From JAGNHS01 sp964609695 (GTDB lineage: Bacteria > Bdellovibrionota > UBA2428): 64,000 nt of DNA. Below are positions 34,893 to 43,876 of the stretch, piece by piece. Each line of letters starts with the position of its first letter. The stretch's first letter is position 1. Location of the stretch: the NCBI GenBank assembly GCA_964609695.1, contig CAZSSP010000002.1, positions 62,001 to 126,000 on the forward strand, read 5' to 3'. The notes below the pieces were generated by a model that ran no database searches, had not been told where the DNA came from, and saw only the letters and a program-made list of their open reading frames with translations. The translations under genes and the position numbers were made by a program.

Positions 34893-36606
34893 AATATTGT
34901 TTAGCTTCGTCGAGCTGTCCTAATTTTACAAGCACATCACCTAAATGATCGGCAATAATTGATTCATCGGGTTTCATGGAGAGCGCTAAAGTTAAAGTTT
35001 TATGCGCTTCTTGAAGTCGACCTCTTTTAAATAAAACCCAACCCAGTGAATCCATAATGTAGGGGTCTTTAGGACGAAGTTTGATGGCTTTTCTGATGTA
35101 TCTTTCTGCTCGTGCTAGATCCTTTTCTTTATCGGCCAGTGTGTAACCTACAAAGTTAAGGGCCCCTACGTGATCTGGGCTTTTTTTAAGGATTTGCTCC
35201 ATAATTTTTATGGCTTCATCGCTTTGTTCTTTTCTCTCAAGCAATGTGGCTTTGAGGTAAAGCAATCGCGCGCTATCTGGGAATTCAGTGAGACCGTTTT
35301 CAAGTAGATTTTCGGCTTCCTTCAACGCTTTCAAATCTTTTTCTGTTTTTGAAACATCACTAAAAACTTGAACTCCCATTTCGAAAACACTTTCTCTGAG
35401 TTCTTTGCTTCCGTCGGTATCTTTAAGGGCTTTATTTACAGTCTCTAAAACATCAGTAGTTTTTTTAAGTTGTTTCAATGAGAAGAGAGAACCTTTAACG
35501 GCTTCCATATAGAGCTTGGAGCCTCGGGGTACTTTTTTATAATTATCGATCGCATTTTTATATTCGCCCAATTGTTCATATAGAGCTGCTAAATAAAAAC
35601 GGATGTTATCGCTGTCTGGAGATTGTTTGAGAAGACCTTTGAGTTTGGCAGCGGCTTCTTTGAATTGTTTTAGTTCAATAAGAATGAGCGCGACTTTTAC
35701 AGTGTTGTTAAGATCTTCGGGTTCTTTGCTCTCTATAGTTTTGAATGCACTTAGAGCTTTTTCATACTCTTTATTTTCGAGATAAAATGTTCCGAGTTTT
35801 TTATGAAAAGCGGGTTCGTCGGTTTCATCGGCCAACCACCTATAAAGTTCTAGGGCTCTTTGTTTGTTGCCACCGTTTTCTAAAAGAAAAGCTAAGTAGG
35901 TGGCCGCTTGTACAAAAGAAGGGCGAAGTTCCATAGCTCGTTCGAAAGCGGCTATAGCTTTTTTCGTATTGCCCATACTTTGTTCGAGTCTTCCTAAATA
36001 AAAATAACCATTCGCAGAAGCAGGGTCTCTCTTTAAGTAGGCTAATAAGTCTTGGTGAGCGCGTGCATTTTTTTGATCTTCAACGTCGACGAGCACATGG
36101 AGAAGAAGGGCTTCTTCATCGAGTGGGTTTTTCTTAAGAAGTTTGTCGAGCAGTTCGCGAGCGCTTTCATATTTTTTTGCTGTGAGATTTAAATTGATTA
36201 ACATCAATAAGGCTTCTCTGTTTTCGGGATCAAGTTCGACAGCTTTCTTTGCAGACTCCACGCCTTCGTGAACTTTTCCAAGTTTGAGATAGGTTTCTGC
36301 AAGGCTCAATCGAAGTTCAGAAGATTCCGGATCTTTTTCTGCGGCTTTCTCTAGAGGGCCAATGGCTTTGAGATGTTGATTTTTATTTTGAAAATATTCA
36401 CTGACTAAATAATCATAAATTAGATTCAATTTGTCTTTATTTCCGTCGGCATCTTTTTCTTTGAGAGTATTAATCTCGGCGAGTGTTCTGAGCGGACCTT
36501 CGGGACGAGTCGATGAGCTATGAAATTTAAATTCCCAAGGACCTAATAGGCAAAGCCCTGCACCAACTAACAAGAGGAAATAAAATCGGCTTAACCAGCG
36601 AATCAT
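34717..36606 (-). CDS. TPR-repeat protein with N-terminal membrane anchor
   Basis: A 629-residue protein. One membrane segment (about 6-24, 'FYFLLLVGAGLCLLGPW') precedes some 14 TPR-like helical hairpins. Recurrent blocks include 'AESYLKLGKVHEGVESAKKA', 'GRLEQSMGNTKKAIAAFERA' and 'GDVLVKLGQLDEAKQYYEKA'. There is a Lys-rich C-terminus (residues about 600-629, 'GALAPPECNNKLRNPRRPS'). Large TPR proteins of this sort scaffold outer-membrane or lipoprotein assembly. The last 176 bases overlap the LolB-like lipoprotein gene, so the two are probably partners. It is divergent from the subtilase gene. Confidence 0.8.
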   Translation of the reverse strand: MIRWLSRFYFLLLVGAGLCLLGPWEFKFHSSSTRPEGPLRTLAEINTLKEKDADGNKDKLNLIYDYLVSEYFQNKNQHLKAIGPLEKAAEKDPESSELRLSLAETYLKLGKVHEGVESAKKAVELDPENREALLMLINLNLTAKKYESARELLDKLLKKNPLDEEALLLHVLVDVEDQKNARAHQDLLAYLKRDPASANGYFYLGRLEQSMGNTKKAIAAFERAMELRPSFVQAATYLAFLLENGGNKQRALELYRWLADETDEPAFHKKLGTFYLENKEYEKALSAFKTIESKEPEDLNNTVKVALILIELKQFKEAAAKLKGLLKQSPDSDNIRFYLAALYEQLGEYKNAIDNYKKVPRGSKLYMEAVKGSLFSLKQLKKTTDVLETVNKALKDTDGSKELRESVFEMGVQVFSDVSKTEKDLKALKEAENLLENGLTEFPDSARLLYLKATLLERKEQSDEAIKIMEQILKKSPDHVGALNFVGYTLADKEKDLARAERYIRKAIKLRPKDPYIMDSLGWVLFKRGRLQEAHKTLTLALSMKPDESIIADHLGDVLVKLGQLDEAKQYYEKAIELGPEKESDRKQLEKKLASLSDKLTLCEKGALAPPECNNKLRNPRRPSQTNQP

Positions 36607-36784
36607 CTCTATAGCTTTTCGTCCTTTGGCGAGAATCCCTTTAGTAGAAATGTGTAAAATGACTAAGAATTTCTGGCGATAAGCAGTTTATTTTTCTTTG
36701 ACGCCAGCATTAGGCTCAAAAGCGACAAATTATCGACGACGGCGCAGCGCGCAGATTTAATAAAATTAGAGGGACGGGGGCTTC

Positions 36785-38092
36785 ATGAAAAAAATACTCG
36801 TTCTAATAGTCTGGGTCTCAATTCGTCTTTCGGCGTCTCCAGAAATTGTGAGTGGTGAATATATCGTAAAAATGAAAAGGCGTGCTGAAGTCTCTATTGC
36901 GAGTGCCGACCGTGCAAAAAAACTAGGATTCAGTCGATTGTTGAGTCGACGGGGTGAAATTTATTTAATCAAAAATAATAAAAGAACTTTGCGAGATCTT
37001 GAAAAAGACCCTGAGGTTGAAAGAGTTGAGCCCAATTACATTTTGAAGGCTTTTTTTGGTTCACGTAAGAAGAAACCAGCACCTTCACCTTATCCGCCCT
37101 TTGTTCCTGTGCCTAATCGTCCCGGAACTCCTGTGGAACCTGCGAAAGATCCACTGCCTAATCCTGAGCCAGATTCCGAAGTTTTATTACCGAATGATCC
37201 ACTTTTTAATAAGCAATGGGGTTTTCGAAACACGCAAGGTTTTGATTCTAAAATTGCCAAGGCTTGGAAGAGTGGGGTTACTGGCTCGGATTCTGTTGTC
37301 GTCGCCGTTGTGGATTCGGGTGTGGATTACAATCATTCGGATTTGGCGGGAAATATGTGGTCTGCAAATATCAATGGTTCAAGGGTGCATGGATATAATG
37401 CCATCAATGATAGCAACAATCCTATGGACGAAAATAATCATGGAACACACGTAGCGGGTGTTATTGGTGCGGTCTCTAATAATGGAGTTGGAATTGCCGG
37501 TATGAATTGGAAAGTGCAAGTTATGGCGGCCAAGTTTCTTGATTCACAAGGAAGTGGGACGACTGCCGACGCTATTAAGGCGATTGATTGGGCTCGAGAG
37601 CATGGGGCGCAAATTATGAATATGAGCTGGGGCGGCGGTGGTTTTTCTCAAATATTGTTGGAGGCTTTAGGTCGTGCTGAGGCGGCTGGAGTTTTATTGG
37701 TGGCGGCTGCGGGTAATGAAAGTTCCAACAACGATACTAATCCAATATATCCGGCTAACTATGCGATTCCATCTATGATTCGAGTGGCGGCTTCAGATGC
37801 GGGCGATCACATAGCATGGTTCTCAAATTATGGGGCTAACTCTGTGGATCTAATGGCTCCAGGAGTTTCTATTTTTTCTACAATACGAAATGATTCCTAT
37901 GCCTCGATGAACGGGACTTCAATGGCTACGCCTTTTGTGGCCGGGGCTGCGGCGCTTGTTTTGTCTAAATTTCCTAATCTAAGTCCCTTAGAGCTCCGTC
38001 AGAAGATTTTAAATGCAGTCGACGTTACTCCGCTGGCCGCAGGCAAGGTGTCCACTAGCGGTCGTTTAAACGTATTTAAAGCTCTGCAATAG
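36785..38092 (+). CDS. Secreted subtilisin-family serine protease (S8)
   Basis: A 435-residue precursor with signal peptide ('ILVLIVWVSIRLSA', then S-P-E-I), an I9-type inhibitor prodomain ('GEYIVKMKRR' to 'KDPEVERVEPNYIL', about residues 25-90) and a Pro-rich linker (about 95-140). The peptidase domain has all three catalytic residues: Asp177 in 'AVVDSGVDYNHSDL', His219 in 'NHGTHVAGVIGA', Ser379 in 'MNGTSMATPFVAGAAAL'; Asn in 'VLLVAAAGNES' is the oxyanion residue. The size fits a simple secreted subtilase without C-terminal extras. In a predatory bacterium it would digest prey or extracellular protein. Family A hairpin copy 2 begins six bases after the stop codon. Confidence 0.95.
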   Translation: MKKILVLIVWVSIRLSASPEIVSGEYIVKMKRRAEVSIASADRAKKLGFSRLLSRRGEIYLIKNNKRTLRDLEKDPEVERVEPNYILKAFFGSRKKKPAPSPYPPFVPVPNRPGTPVEPAKDPLPNPEPDSEVLLPNDPLFNKQWGFRNTQGFDSKIAKAWKSGVTGSDSVVVAVVDSGVDYNHSDLAGNMWSANINGSRVHGYNAINDSNNPMDENNHGTHVAGVIGAVSNNGVGIAGMNWKVQVMAAKFLDSQGSGTTADAIKAIDWAREHGAQIMNMSWGGGGFSQILLEALGRAEAAGVLLVAAAGNESSNNDTNPIYPANYAIPSMIRVAASDAGDHIAWFSNYGANSVDLMAPGVSIFSTIRNDSYASMNGTSMATPFVAGAAALVLSKFPNLSPLELRQKILNAVDVTPLAAGKVSTSGRLNVFKALQ

Positions 38093-38097
38093 TTCAA

Positions 38098-38281
38098 TTG
38101 TGCGCGAAGAAACGGGCCTGGAATAAAAGCCCAAATTTATAAGTAGCTTTAAATTCAATAACTAGAGCATCTTGGGGTGAGCGATGGGGCAAAGCCCCAA
38201 GCTTCAGGGGTCGCCCAAGCCGCTCTAGTTATTGAATTTAAAGCTAGTGATAGATTTCCAGGCCCGTTTCTTCGCGCACAA
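38098..38281. repeat. Long hairpin element, family A, copy 2
   Basis: Outer arms 38098-38122 and 38257-38281 are a perfect 25-base inverted repeat (TTGTGCGCGAAGAAACGGGC at the left). Inner arms 38144-38168 and 38222-38246 are a second perfect 25-base repeat. The apex holds CTTGGG-GTGAG-CGA, a TGGGGC-AAA-GCCCCA hairpin, AGCTTCAGGGG and TCGCCCAAG. It starts six bases after the subtilase stop. Confidence 0.88.
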
Positions 38282-38617
38282 TAGGCTAAGTGCGTGAGAC
38301 TAATGTCTAAAGTTTGGACAGCTGCTTTCCGCGTTTGGGACGAGGTGAATATCCCTTGCCAGCCCAATTAAAAAAGAATAATAAAATTGCATCTTAGGGG
38401 ATGGCATACCGCGTGCAATAACCTAGTTGTGGACGTTGAAGTTGAGCGGAAGCTGAAAAAAGTTGAAGTTGAGTTCTAAAAAATGTGGTCTGCTTCGGGT
38501 GATTTTCTCTGCCCCTCCTCCCCCTCACCCTCACCCGGAGCGGATCACACCTACTCTTAAAAATCACAAAAAATCCCAAAAATTAAATTTAAAAATAAAC
38601 AATCAGTTTTGAACTGC
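38282..38617. other. Gap with no gene recognised
   Basis: About 335 bases between hairpin copy 2 and the next gene. It contains a C-rich run (CCCCTCCTCCCCCTCACCC near 38514) and a short repeat of GTTGAAGTTGAG (near 38439 and 38463). The two reading frames of about 60-70 codons here show no ribosome-binding site, signal or family, and I do not call them. Confidence 0.5.
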
Positions 38618-39226
38618 TTAATGATTCCCCAGAATCCCTGATTTTCTATGTTTTTCTTCTACGACAAAGTCTTTTGTAGGAAAGATAGCGAATAAAGGAT
38701 TGGCATCTTCGGGGTTATTTCGAGATCCCTTTAAAGTAATTGGACCCAAATCTAAACTTATTGATTGAAAATCATCTTGCTTAGTAACTTCAGGTTTTAA
38801 GTTTTTTAATTTCCTCAATTTATGAAAAACAGCAGCGGCTTTGAGTCCGGTGTATTTAAATTGTTCTTTCAACACAGAAATGTCGCAATAGGCTTTTGAG
38901 GTATCAATTTCAGTTCCATGAGTTGTAACAGGAATATAACAAAAAATTTTACCAGCATTAAAATCTAGAGTGACAGTGTAGGGATCGAGCCAATAGTGGG
39001 CTTCTTTACCGTTAGTGCCGGGCTGACCAATGTTAACAATTCTTTTTTCAGAGATGTTTATATTTGGGAAAATAGCATTGAAAGCATTCTTGGAGTTAGG
39101 GCTCTTCAAAATGATGGGTTTATTTAGAGGTACTTCAGTTAATTGGTCTTTATTTTCAATGGCTAATAAAGGGTGAATTGAGAATGAAATAAATAAAACT
39201 TTAAGCCATTTAAAAATAAGACTCAT
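38618..39226 (-). CDS. Secreted protein of unknown function
   Basis: A 202-residue protein with a signal peptide ('WLKVLFISFSIHPLLA', cleaved before I-E-N-K). The mature part is beta-rich ('HYWLDPYTVTLDFNAGKIFC') with two Cys (IFCYIP and AYCDI) that could form a disulfide. No domain was recognised. It diverges from the M48 gene, and the 176 bases between are AT-rich and probably hold promoters for both. Confidence 0.6.
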   Translation of the reverse strand: MSLIFKWLKVLFISFSIHPLLAIENKDQLTEVPLNKPIILKSPNSKNAFNAIFPNINISEKRIVNIGQPGTNGKEAHYWLDPYTVTLDFNAGKIFCYIPVTTHGTEIDTSKAYCDISVLKEQFKYTGLKAAAVFHKLRKLKNLKPEVTKQDDFQSISLDLGPITLKGSRNNPEDANPLFAIFPTKDFVVEEKHRKSGILGNH

Positions 39227-39402
39227 TAAATAAGAATAGCATTTCTTTGATGTTATCGTAGAAAACTTATAGGAATCTCAAAAATTAATGAAATATTAAC
39301 AAAAGAAACCTTTCATTTGTGAAATAATAAATAAACTATTTGCATCTTTTGGATATAAATAAAAATTAAGAATAGTCCGAACTTATACCTTGGGGGATTC
39401 TA

Positions 39403-42400
39403 GTGAAATTGCGGCAGCAAAGTTTCATTTTGATTTTAATTTCGGCTTTTTCATATTCAGTAAAAGCTAAAGAATATTTCGACCCCATATTCACCTATCA
39501 ACTTTCTGAAGAAGAGTTAAAACCTATTGATGACAAATTGAAATCAATTTTAGATCGACTTTTAAAAGGAGCTGAAAAACTAAAAAATGAAATGGCCGAT
39601 CCAGCTGAGCGGACTAAGCCTGCTTTCGATGTCGATTTTGAAATCTCATATGAGCACAGTCGCGATATGAGGGCCAATACAACTCATGTTTATAATGTCC
39701 AAGCAGATCCTGTTGAGGGACGAAAAAAAATTCCTATTAAAATATATAGAGGATTGCTTGAGTTTGTAGAAAGTGAAGACGAATTAGCTGCCATCATTGG
39801 TCATGAGATGGTCCACAGCAAACACGGTATTGACGAAGGTGGAAAAAAATTAACTCGAACTTCTAGGTGGATGCAACAAAGGGGAAATGAGTTTCAAGCC
39901 GACATTATGGGAGCAAAGATTGCGCGTGCAGCTGGGTATGATCCGCGTGATGTGCAAAAAGCCTTAGCTAGACTTGCAAAATTTGAAGACAATAAAGTGG
40001 ATCGTTCGAATTTTAATAATCTTGGTGTGGAGTTTCTAAAAGAAATGGGAGCGGCTCATCCCTCTATTCAAGAGAGATACAATACGTTCAATGGTTTTTT
40101 ACATTTTGAAAATAGAAAAGCGTCTTTAGATAGGGCTAAAGACAATCCTTATGACGGATGGTTAGAGAAATATAAAAGAGCTTTGAATGCGCCATGGAGC
40201 AAGGATGAGCCCAATCATGGAATGGAAACTTTTCTTAAGCGCCTCTTGGAGCTCACAGATTTAAAAGACAAATCGACTCATGAGAAAATTGCTTTTATCA
40301 ATCACATTTTGTTTGAGGAACCGCGTTACCAAGCTCTTTTTTATCATGGGCTTATGGTGGATCCTCATGTGAATCCCAATCCCGTTTTTTCCCGAATTGA
40401 ATTTGATCCTAAAAGTTTAAGCTTCAATACTAAGGCTGATAGTGAGAAAATTATATGGAATCTTCCCTATCATGGTGTTCCTCTTCCGGAGACTGCTCCA
40501 ACTAAAAAGTTTCTAAAAGACATTGATGGAGAAGTGGTCCTGGCGAAGGTGAATGAAATATTGGGAGCAAGCCCTGATAAGAATTCTAGGTTGGCTGCAA
40601 ATATTTTATACCATAATCTTTCTGAAAACTTTGATCCGACGAAACAAAGAAGCCTCTTGCCTCCCTTTGAGCAAGTCTATTCAAAACAAAGTCAATGGAG
40701 ATATTCACCAGAGCGAATTTTGGGAATGCAGAATTCTCTTTTGGCTGCAAAAGACATTAAATCTTACGATGATTTTCTTCGAGAAAAAATTCATCTGACT
40801 CCTGAGCAAGAGGCTGAGCAGCTTATAAAATTGGCCAAAAATAGAGTTTCTGAAATTAAAAACGGCAAACTTCCTAAGGTGGATCGAGAACTTTCTTTAA
40901 TTTTTGATTCTATGGGCAGTATTCCAGCCCGATTTTGGACCCTAAATTTGGCTGATGATTATGTGAAGCTTTTACCGGATATGCATGCGACTCATTTCGG
41001 AACTAAACAAAGCTGGGGGTGGAGAAATTGGCCTGGTATGAATTCAGGGTTTCCAGGTGGGAGTGAAACCTTAAAATTAGATAGCGCCTCTTTAAGATGC
41101 CTCAATGGAAATAATAAATATTTAAGAAATATGATAGGAGATCGAGAAATCCCATTGAGTTTGCGTATGATTGCTTCTCATAAGTATTTTGATGAAAAAG
41201 CAAATAAAGCATCTTATTTGCCAACTGTACGAAGTGTCGGTGAATATATTGGAGCTTATAAAGATGTTGATAAATTAGGTTCTCAAGTTCTCAATGATTC
41301 GATGGCATTTAATACAGTATTAGCTAAAAAATCATGGAAATGTGATGTGGAATCAGTAGATAAGCTTTTTCATGATTTAGATTTTTCATGGTTAAAAAAT
41401 GCGGGACAAGAAAAAAATAGAAAAATCACCGGAGAGGTTCTTGGATTTGATGTTGATGTTGAAATGAAAGCTCCTGGACTTAATGAAATAATTCAAACAT
41501 TCGATAAAAAGGGCTATTCCGACCCAGCTCTCGCAGAGAGCTTGGAGAAGGCCCATGTTTATCTTAAAAACTCTTCAGTTCAATTTGACATAAAATATTC
41601 TGAAAAACTTCAGAGAGAGTTTATGGATCGAGTCAAAAGAGATTCGTCTAAACCTCTCAGCTTAGAAGAAAAAGCTAAAATGCATTTGGCTTTGACACAA
41701 GTTGGGAACACTCCGTTTAGCGATGCTTTGGCTGAAAGTGTTTATTTAAATCCGAAATTTAAGTGTGTTGAATGTATGGAAAAGGCTCTCGATCAAGGAA
41801 AGGTTTGGGACTTTGCCACACGTAAGAAAGTTCATGATCGATGGTTTGAGTTAGAGGGACAAAAAAGAATGGCCCAACTTCCCGACAATAAAGCTCGAAT
41901 GGATAGTTTTAGAATTAGACTCAATCACTGGTTTCCTGAACCCAGTTATGAACGAGGTGATGTAGTCGAGGACTTTTCTAATCATATACAAAGTACTTAT
42001 GCTGAAGCTAAGACTCTCGACCCTTGGAAGCTACCTCGAGATGCAAATAATGAATCTGCTGCGGCTAGAATATTTTCGGCTATTCGAAAAGAAATGGCTG
42101 GTGATCCCAAATATCCAAACCGCCCATTAGAATTTGTAAAATTTTTAATTGGCTCAGGTGATTTCCCTAAAATGCCTTCTGTGAAGATGGAAGACTCTGA
42201 TAGGGATGGAACTTATAAAGTTAAAGATCCCATTACTGGAGAGACTATGAAGACTAAGGGCTTTACTCATGATGTGGTTGGTCCTGAGCGAATTAAAAAA
42301 CTTTTTGATTCATTGTCTCCTGAGCTCAGAGCCGGTGTGTTGTCTTATTATTTATCTCCACCAAAAGGTTTATTGAGTAATCCTAAATTTAGTAAAGACA

Positions 42401-43839
42401 TTAAAAAAATTATTCTTTCTGGTGTTGATTCTAAGTACCGCGGCGATGCCAGTTTGTTTTTAGAAGCACTACTTCATGCTCAACAAAAGGTACAGCCTCA
42501 CGAAGTTCCATTGACTATGGGATATTTGTTGGCGCAAACAGGTGGAAAATCTAGAGGTGTGGGTAAAGTTTTGAAAGAAGCTTTGATATCGCAAGGGGCG
42601 GCAGGAGTTAGCTTTGGGCAAAAACTTTATCAACGACGTATGTTGCCTCCTGATATGTTGGAAGATTTGGCCGATCTACAAGATAAGGCCGATCCTCCCA
42701 GTCGTTTGGAATCCTATGAACAGCTCATTAAAAGATTAGATTTAAAAAATCCAGATGCAGAAATAAAGCTCTCAAAAGTTCTTGGGTCAGCCTCTGCTAA
42801 AGTTGTACTTAAGGTGATGAAAACTGAAGGCGAAGCTGCGGCCTGGGAAGCGGTGAAAATGCTTCGTCCCAATTTTCATCGTGGCCTTGAGGTTCAAGAG
42901 GAAATGCTTCGTGAGTTTGTTGATTATTTAGAAGTTCATGGCGATGGAAGGCATCGAGGACTTAAGCCCATATTTGATGATACTTTTGCCTCACTTCGGC
43001 GCCAATCGGATTTGAGAACTGAGCCAAGAGTTCGTGCTCAAGTTGAAAAACTTTATCTTTATAATACAGAAGGGCAAAAACAAGCGGTTGATCGACATGG
43101 TTATGAATGGGCCGTGGCTCAACCTAAAAACCAGGGAGCCCAAGAACATTTACGAGAAGGTCTGGTTGAAGGAAAAACTGTGAAGGCATTGTCTGAGGCT
43201 GATCGAGCTAAGATTGCTCCTGCACTTTATGAAAAGGAAGAATCCATACTTTTTAAAAATTTAAATTCTCCCAATAACAATGAGGACATTTATTTTGAGC
43301 GTGATAGGCATTTTGGAAATTATATTGTTGATGGAAAGAAAATTACGGTCATTGATTATCCCCTTTTAACTTCAATAAATGTGGGCGAAAGAAAGGCCGT
43401 CTTTTCACTTTTGGGTAATGCCGAAATCAGTCGATCCTTTGGGCGAAGCCTACCAGCCGTCTTCGAAGAGGATCTTTTAAAAGTCATGAGAGAGGTGGAT
43501 CAGGATGGCGCAAGCACTGTGACATCGAAATACAAAGAGGCGCTTAAAGATTGGCTCGCAAAAAAAGATGCTAAAAAAAATGCAGCGGCGCAAGTTTTTG
43601 AACTTTTCTCAGCCATGGAAAACAGGGGAATAAAAATTAAGGAATCTGTACATTCTTATTTAACGGCATTAGGTCATCTTGAGGGAGCTTCTCATTATTT
43701 GCCTAAGAGTTCTCAAGGTGTGGGTAAATTACAAAAAGTTGTTACAGATATTGTGAAAAAAGATCTCGAGCCAAAACTGGCTCAATTGTCTACATTTGAA
43801 AAATGTCAGCTAGCGCTAAGTCGTCTTATTAAGAAATAA
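39403..43839 (+). CDS. Very large secreted M48-type metalloprotease-like protein
   Basis: A 1478-residue protein starting with GTG at 39403 behind a G-rich site. The signal is 'FILILISAFSYSVKA' (cleaved before K-E-Y-F). The peptidase domain is M48-like: zinc motif H-E-M-V-H at residues 134-138 ('AIIGHEMVHSKHG') and the third ligand Glu163 in 'GNEFQADIMGAKIARAAGYD'. 'AAHPSIQERYN' closes the domain (about residue 230). The remaining 1200 residues are helical, with no recognised family and no repeats obvious by eye. M48 proteins such as BepA or LoiP work at the outer membrane. The very long C-terminus suggests a substrate or prey-binding role, which is inference. It is the longest complete gene in the window. 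Confidence 0.78.
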   Translation: MKLRQQSFILILISAFSYSVKAKEYFDPIFTYQLSEEELKPIDDKLKSILDRLLKGAEKLKNEMADPAERTKPAFDVDFEISYEHSRDMRANTTHVYNVQADPVEGRKKIPIKIYRGLLEFVESEDELAAIIGHEMVHSKHGIDEGGKKLTRTSRWMQQRGNEFQADIMGAKIARAAGYDPRDVQKALARLAKFEDNKVDRSNFNNLGVEFLKEMGAAHPSIQERYNTFNGFLHFENRKASLDRAKDNPYDGWLEKYKRALNAPWSKDEPNHGMETFLKRLLELTDLKDKSTHEKIAFINHILFEEPRYQALFYHGLMVDPHVNPNPVFSRIEFDPKSLSFNTKADSEKIIWNLPYHGVPLPETAPTKKFLKDIDGEVVLAKVNEILGASPDKNSRLAANILYHNLSENFDPTKQRSLLPPFEQVYSKQSQWRYSPERILGMQNSLLAAKDIKSYDDFLREKIHLTPEQEAEQLIKLAKNRVSEIKNGKLPKVDRELSLIFDSMGSIPARFWTLNLADDYVKLLPDMHATHFGTKQSWGWRNWPGMNSGFPGGSETLKLDSASLRCLNGNNKYLRNMIGDREIPLSLRMIASHKYFDEKANKASYLPTVRSVGEYIGAYKDVDKLGSQVLNDSMAFNTVLAKKSWKCDVESVDKLFHDLDFSWLKNAGQEKNRKITGEVLGFDVDVEMKAPGLNEIIQTFDKKGYSDPALAESLEKAHVYLKNSSVQFDIKYSEKLQREFMDRVKRDSSKPLSLEEKAKMHLALTQVGNTPFSDALAESVYLNPKFKCVECMEKALDQGKVWDFATRKKVHDRWFELEGQKRMAQLPDNKARMDSFRIRLNHWFPEPSYERGDVVEDFSNHIQSTYAEAKTLDPWKLPRDANNESAAARIFSAIRKEMAGDPKYPNRPLEFVKFLIGSGDFPKMPSVKMEDSDRDGTYKVKDPITGETMKTKGFTHDVVGPERIKKLFDSLSPELRAGVLSYYLSPPKGLLSNPKFSKDIKKIILSGVDSKYRGDASLFLEALLHAQQKVQPHEVPLTMGYLLAQTGGKSRGVGKVLKEALISQGAAGVSFGQKLYQRRMLPPDMLEDLADLQDKADPPSRLESYEQLIKRLDLKNPDAEIKLSKVLGSASAKVVLKVMKTEGEAAAWEAVKMLRPNFHRGLEVQEEMLREFVDYLEVHGDGRHRGLKPIFDDTFASLRRQSDLRTEPRVRAQVEKLYLYNTEGQKQAVDRHGYEWAVAQPKNQGAQEHLREGLVEGKTVKALSEADRAKIAPALYEKEESILFKNLNSPNNNEDIYFERDRHFGNYIVDGKKITVIDYPLLTSINVGERKAVFSLLGNAEISRSFGRSLPAVFEEDLLKVMREVDQDGASTVTSKYKEALKDWLAKKDAKKNAAAQVFELFSAMENRGIKIKESVHSYLTALGHLEGASHYLPKSSQGVGKLQKVVTDIVKKDLEPKLAQLSTFEKCQLALSRLIKK

Positions 43840-43876
43840 AGACATCAGCAGCTTTTTAATTTTCTCAGGAGATAGT

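Noticed and set aside
38098..38281. Hairpin copies as attachment sites of a mobile element
   Set aside because: No integrase, transposase or target duplication is seen near any copy, and arms covary rather than being identical.
38155..38367. Short minus-strand reading frame over hairpin copy 2
   Set aside because: It lies across the hairpin arms, has no ribosome-binding site or family likeness, and its codons follow the palindrome.
38394..38579. Short minus-strand reading frame in the 38.3-38.6 kb gap
   Set aside because: Low-complexity Arg/Gly/Gln content from the C-rich run, no signal or ribosome site.
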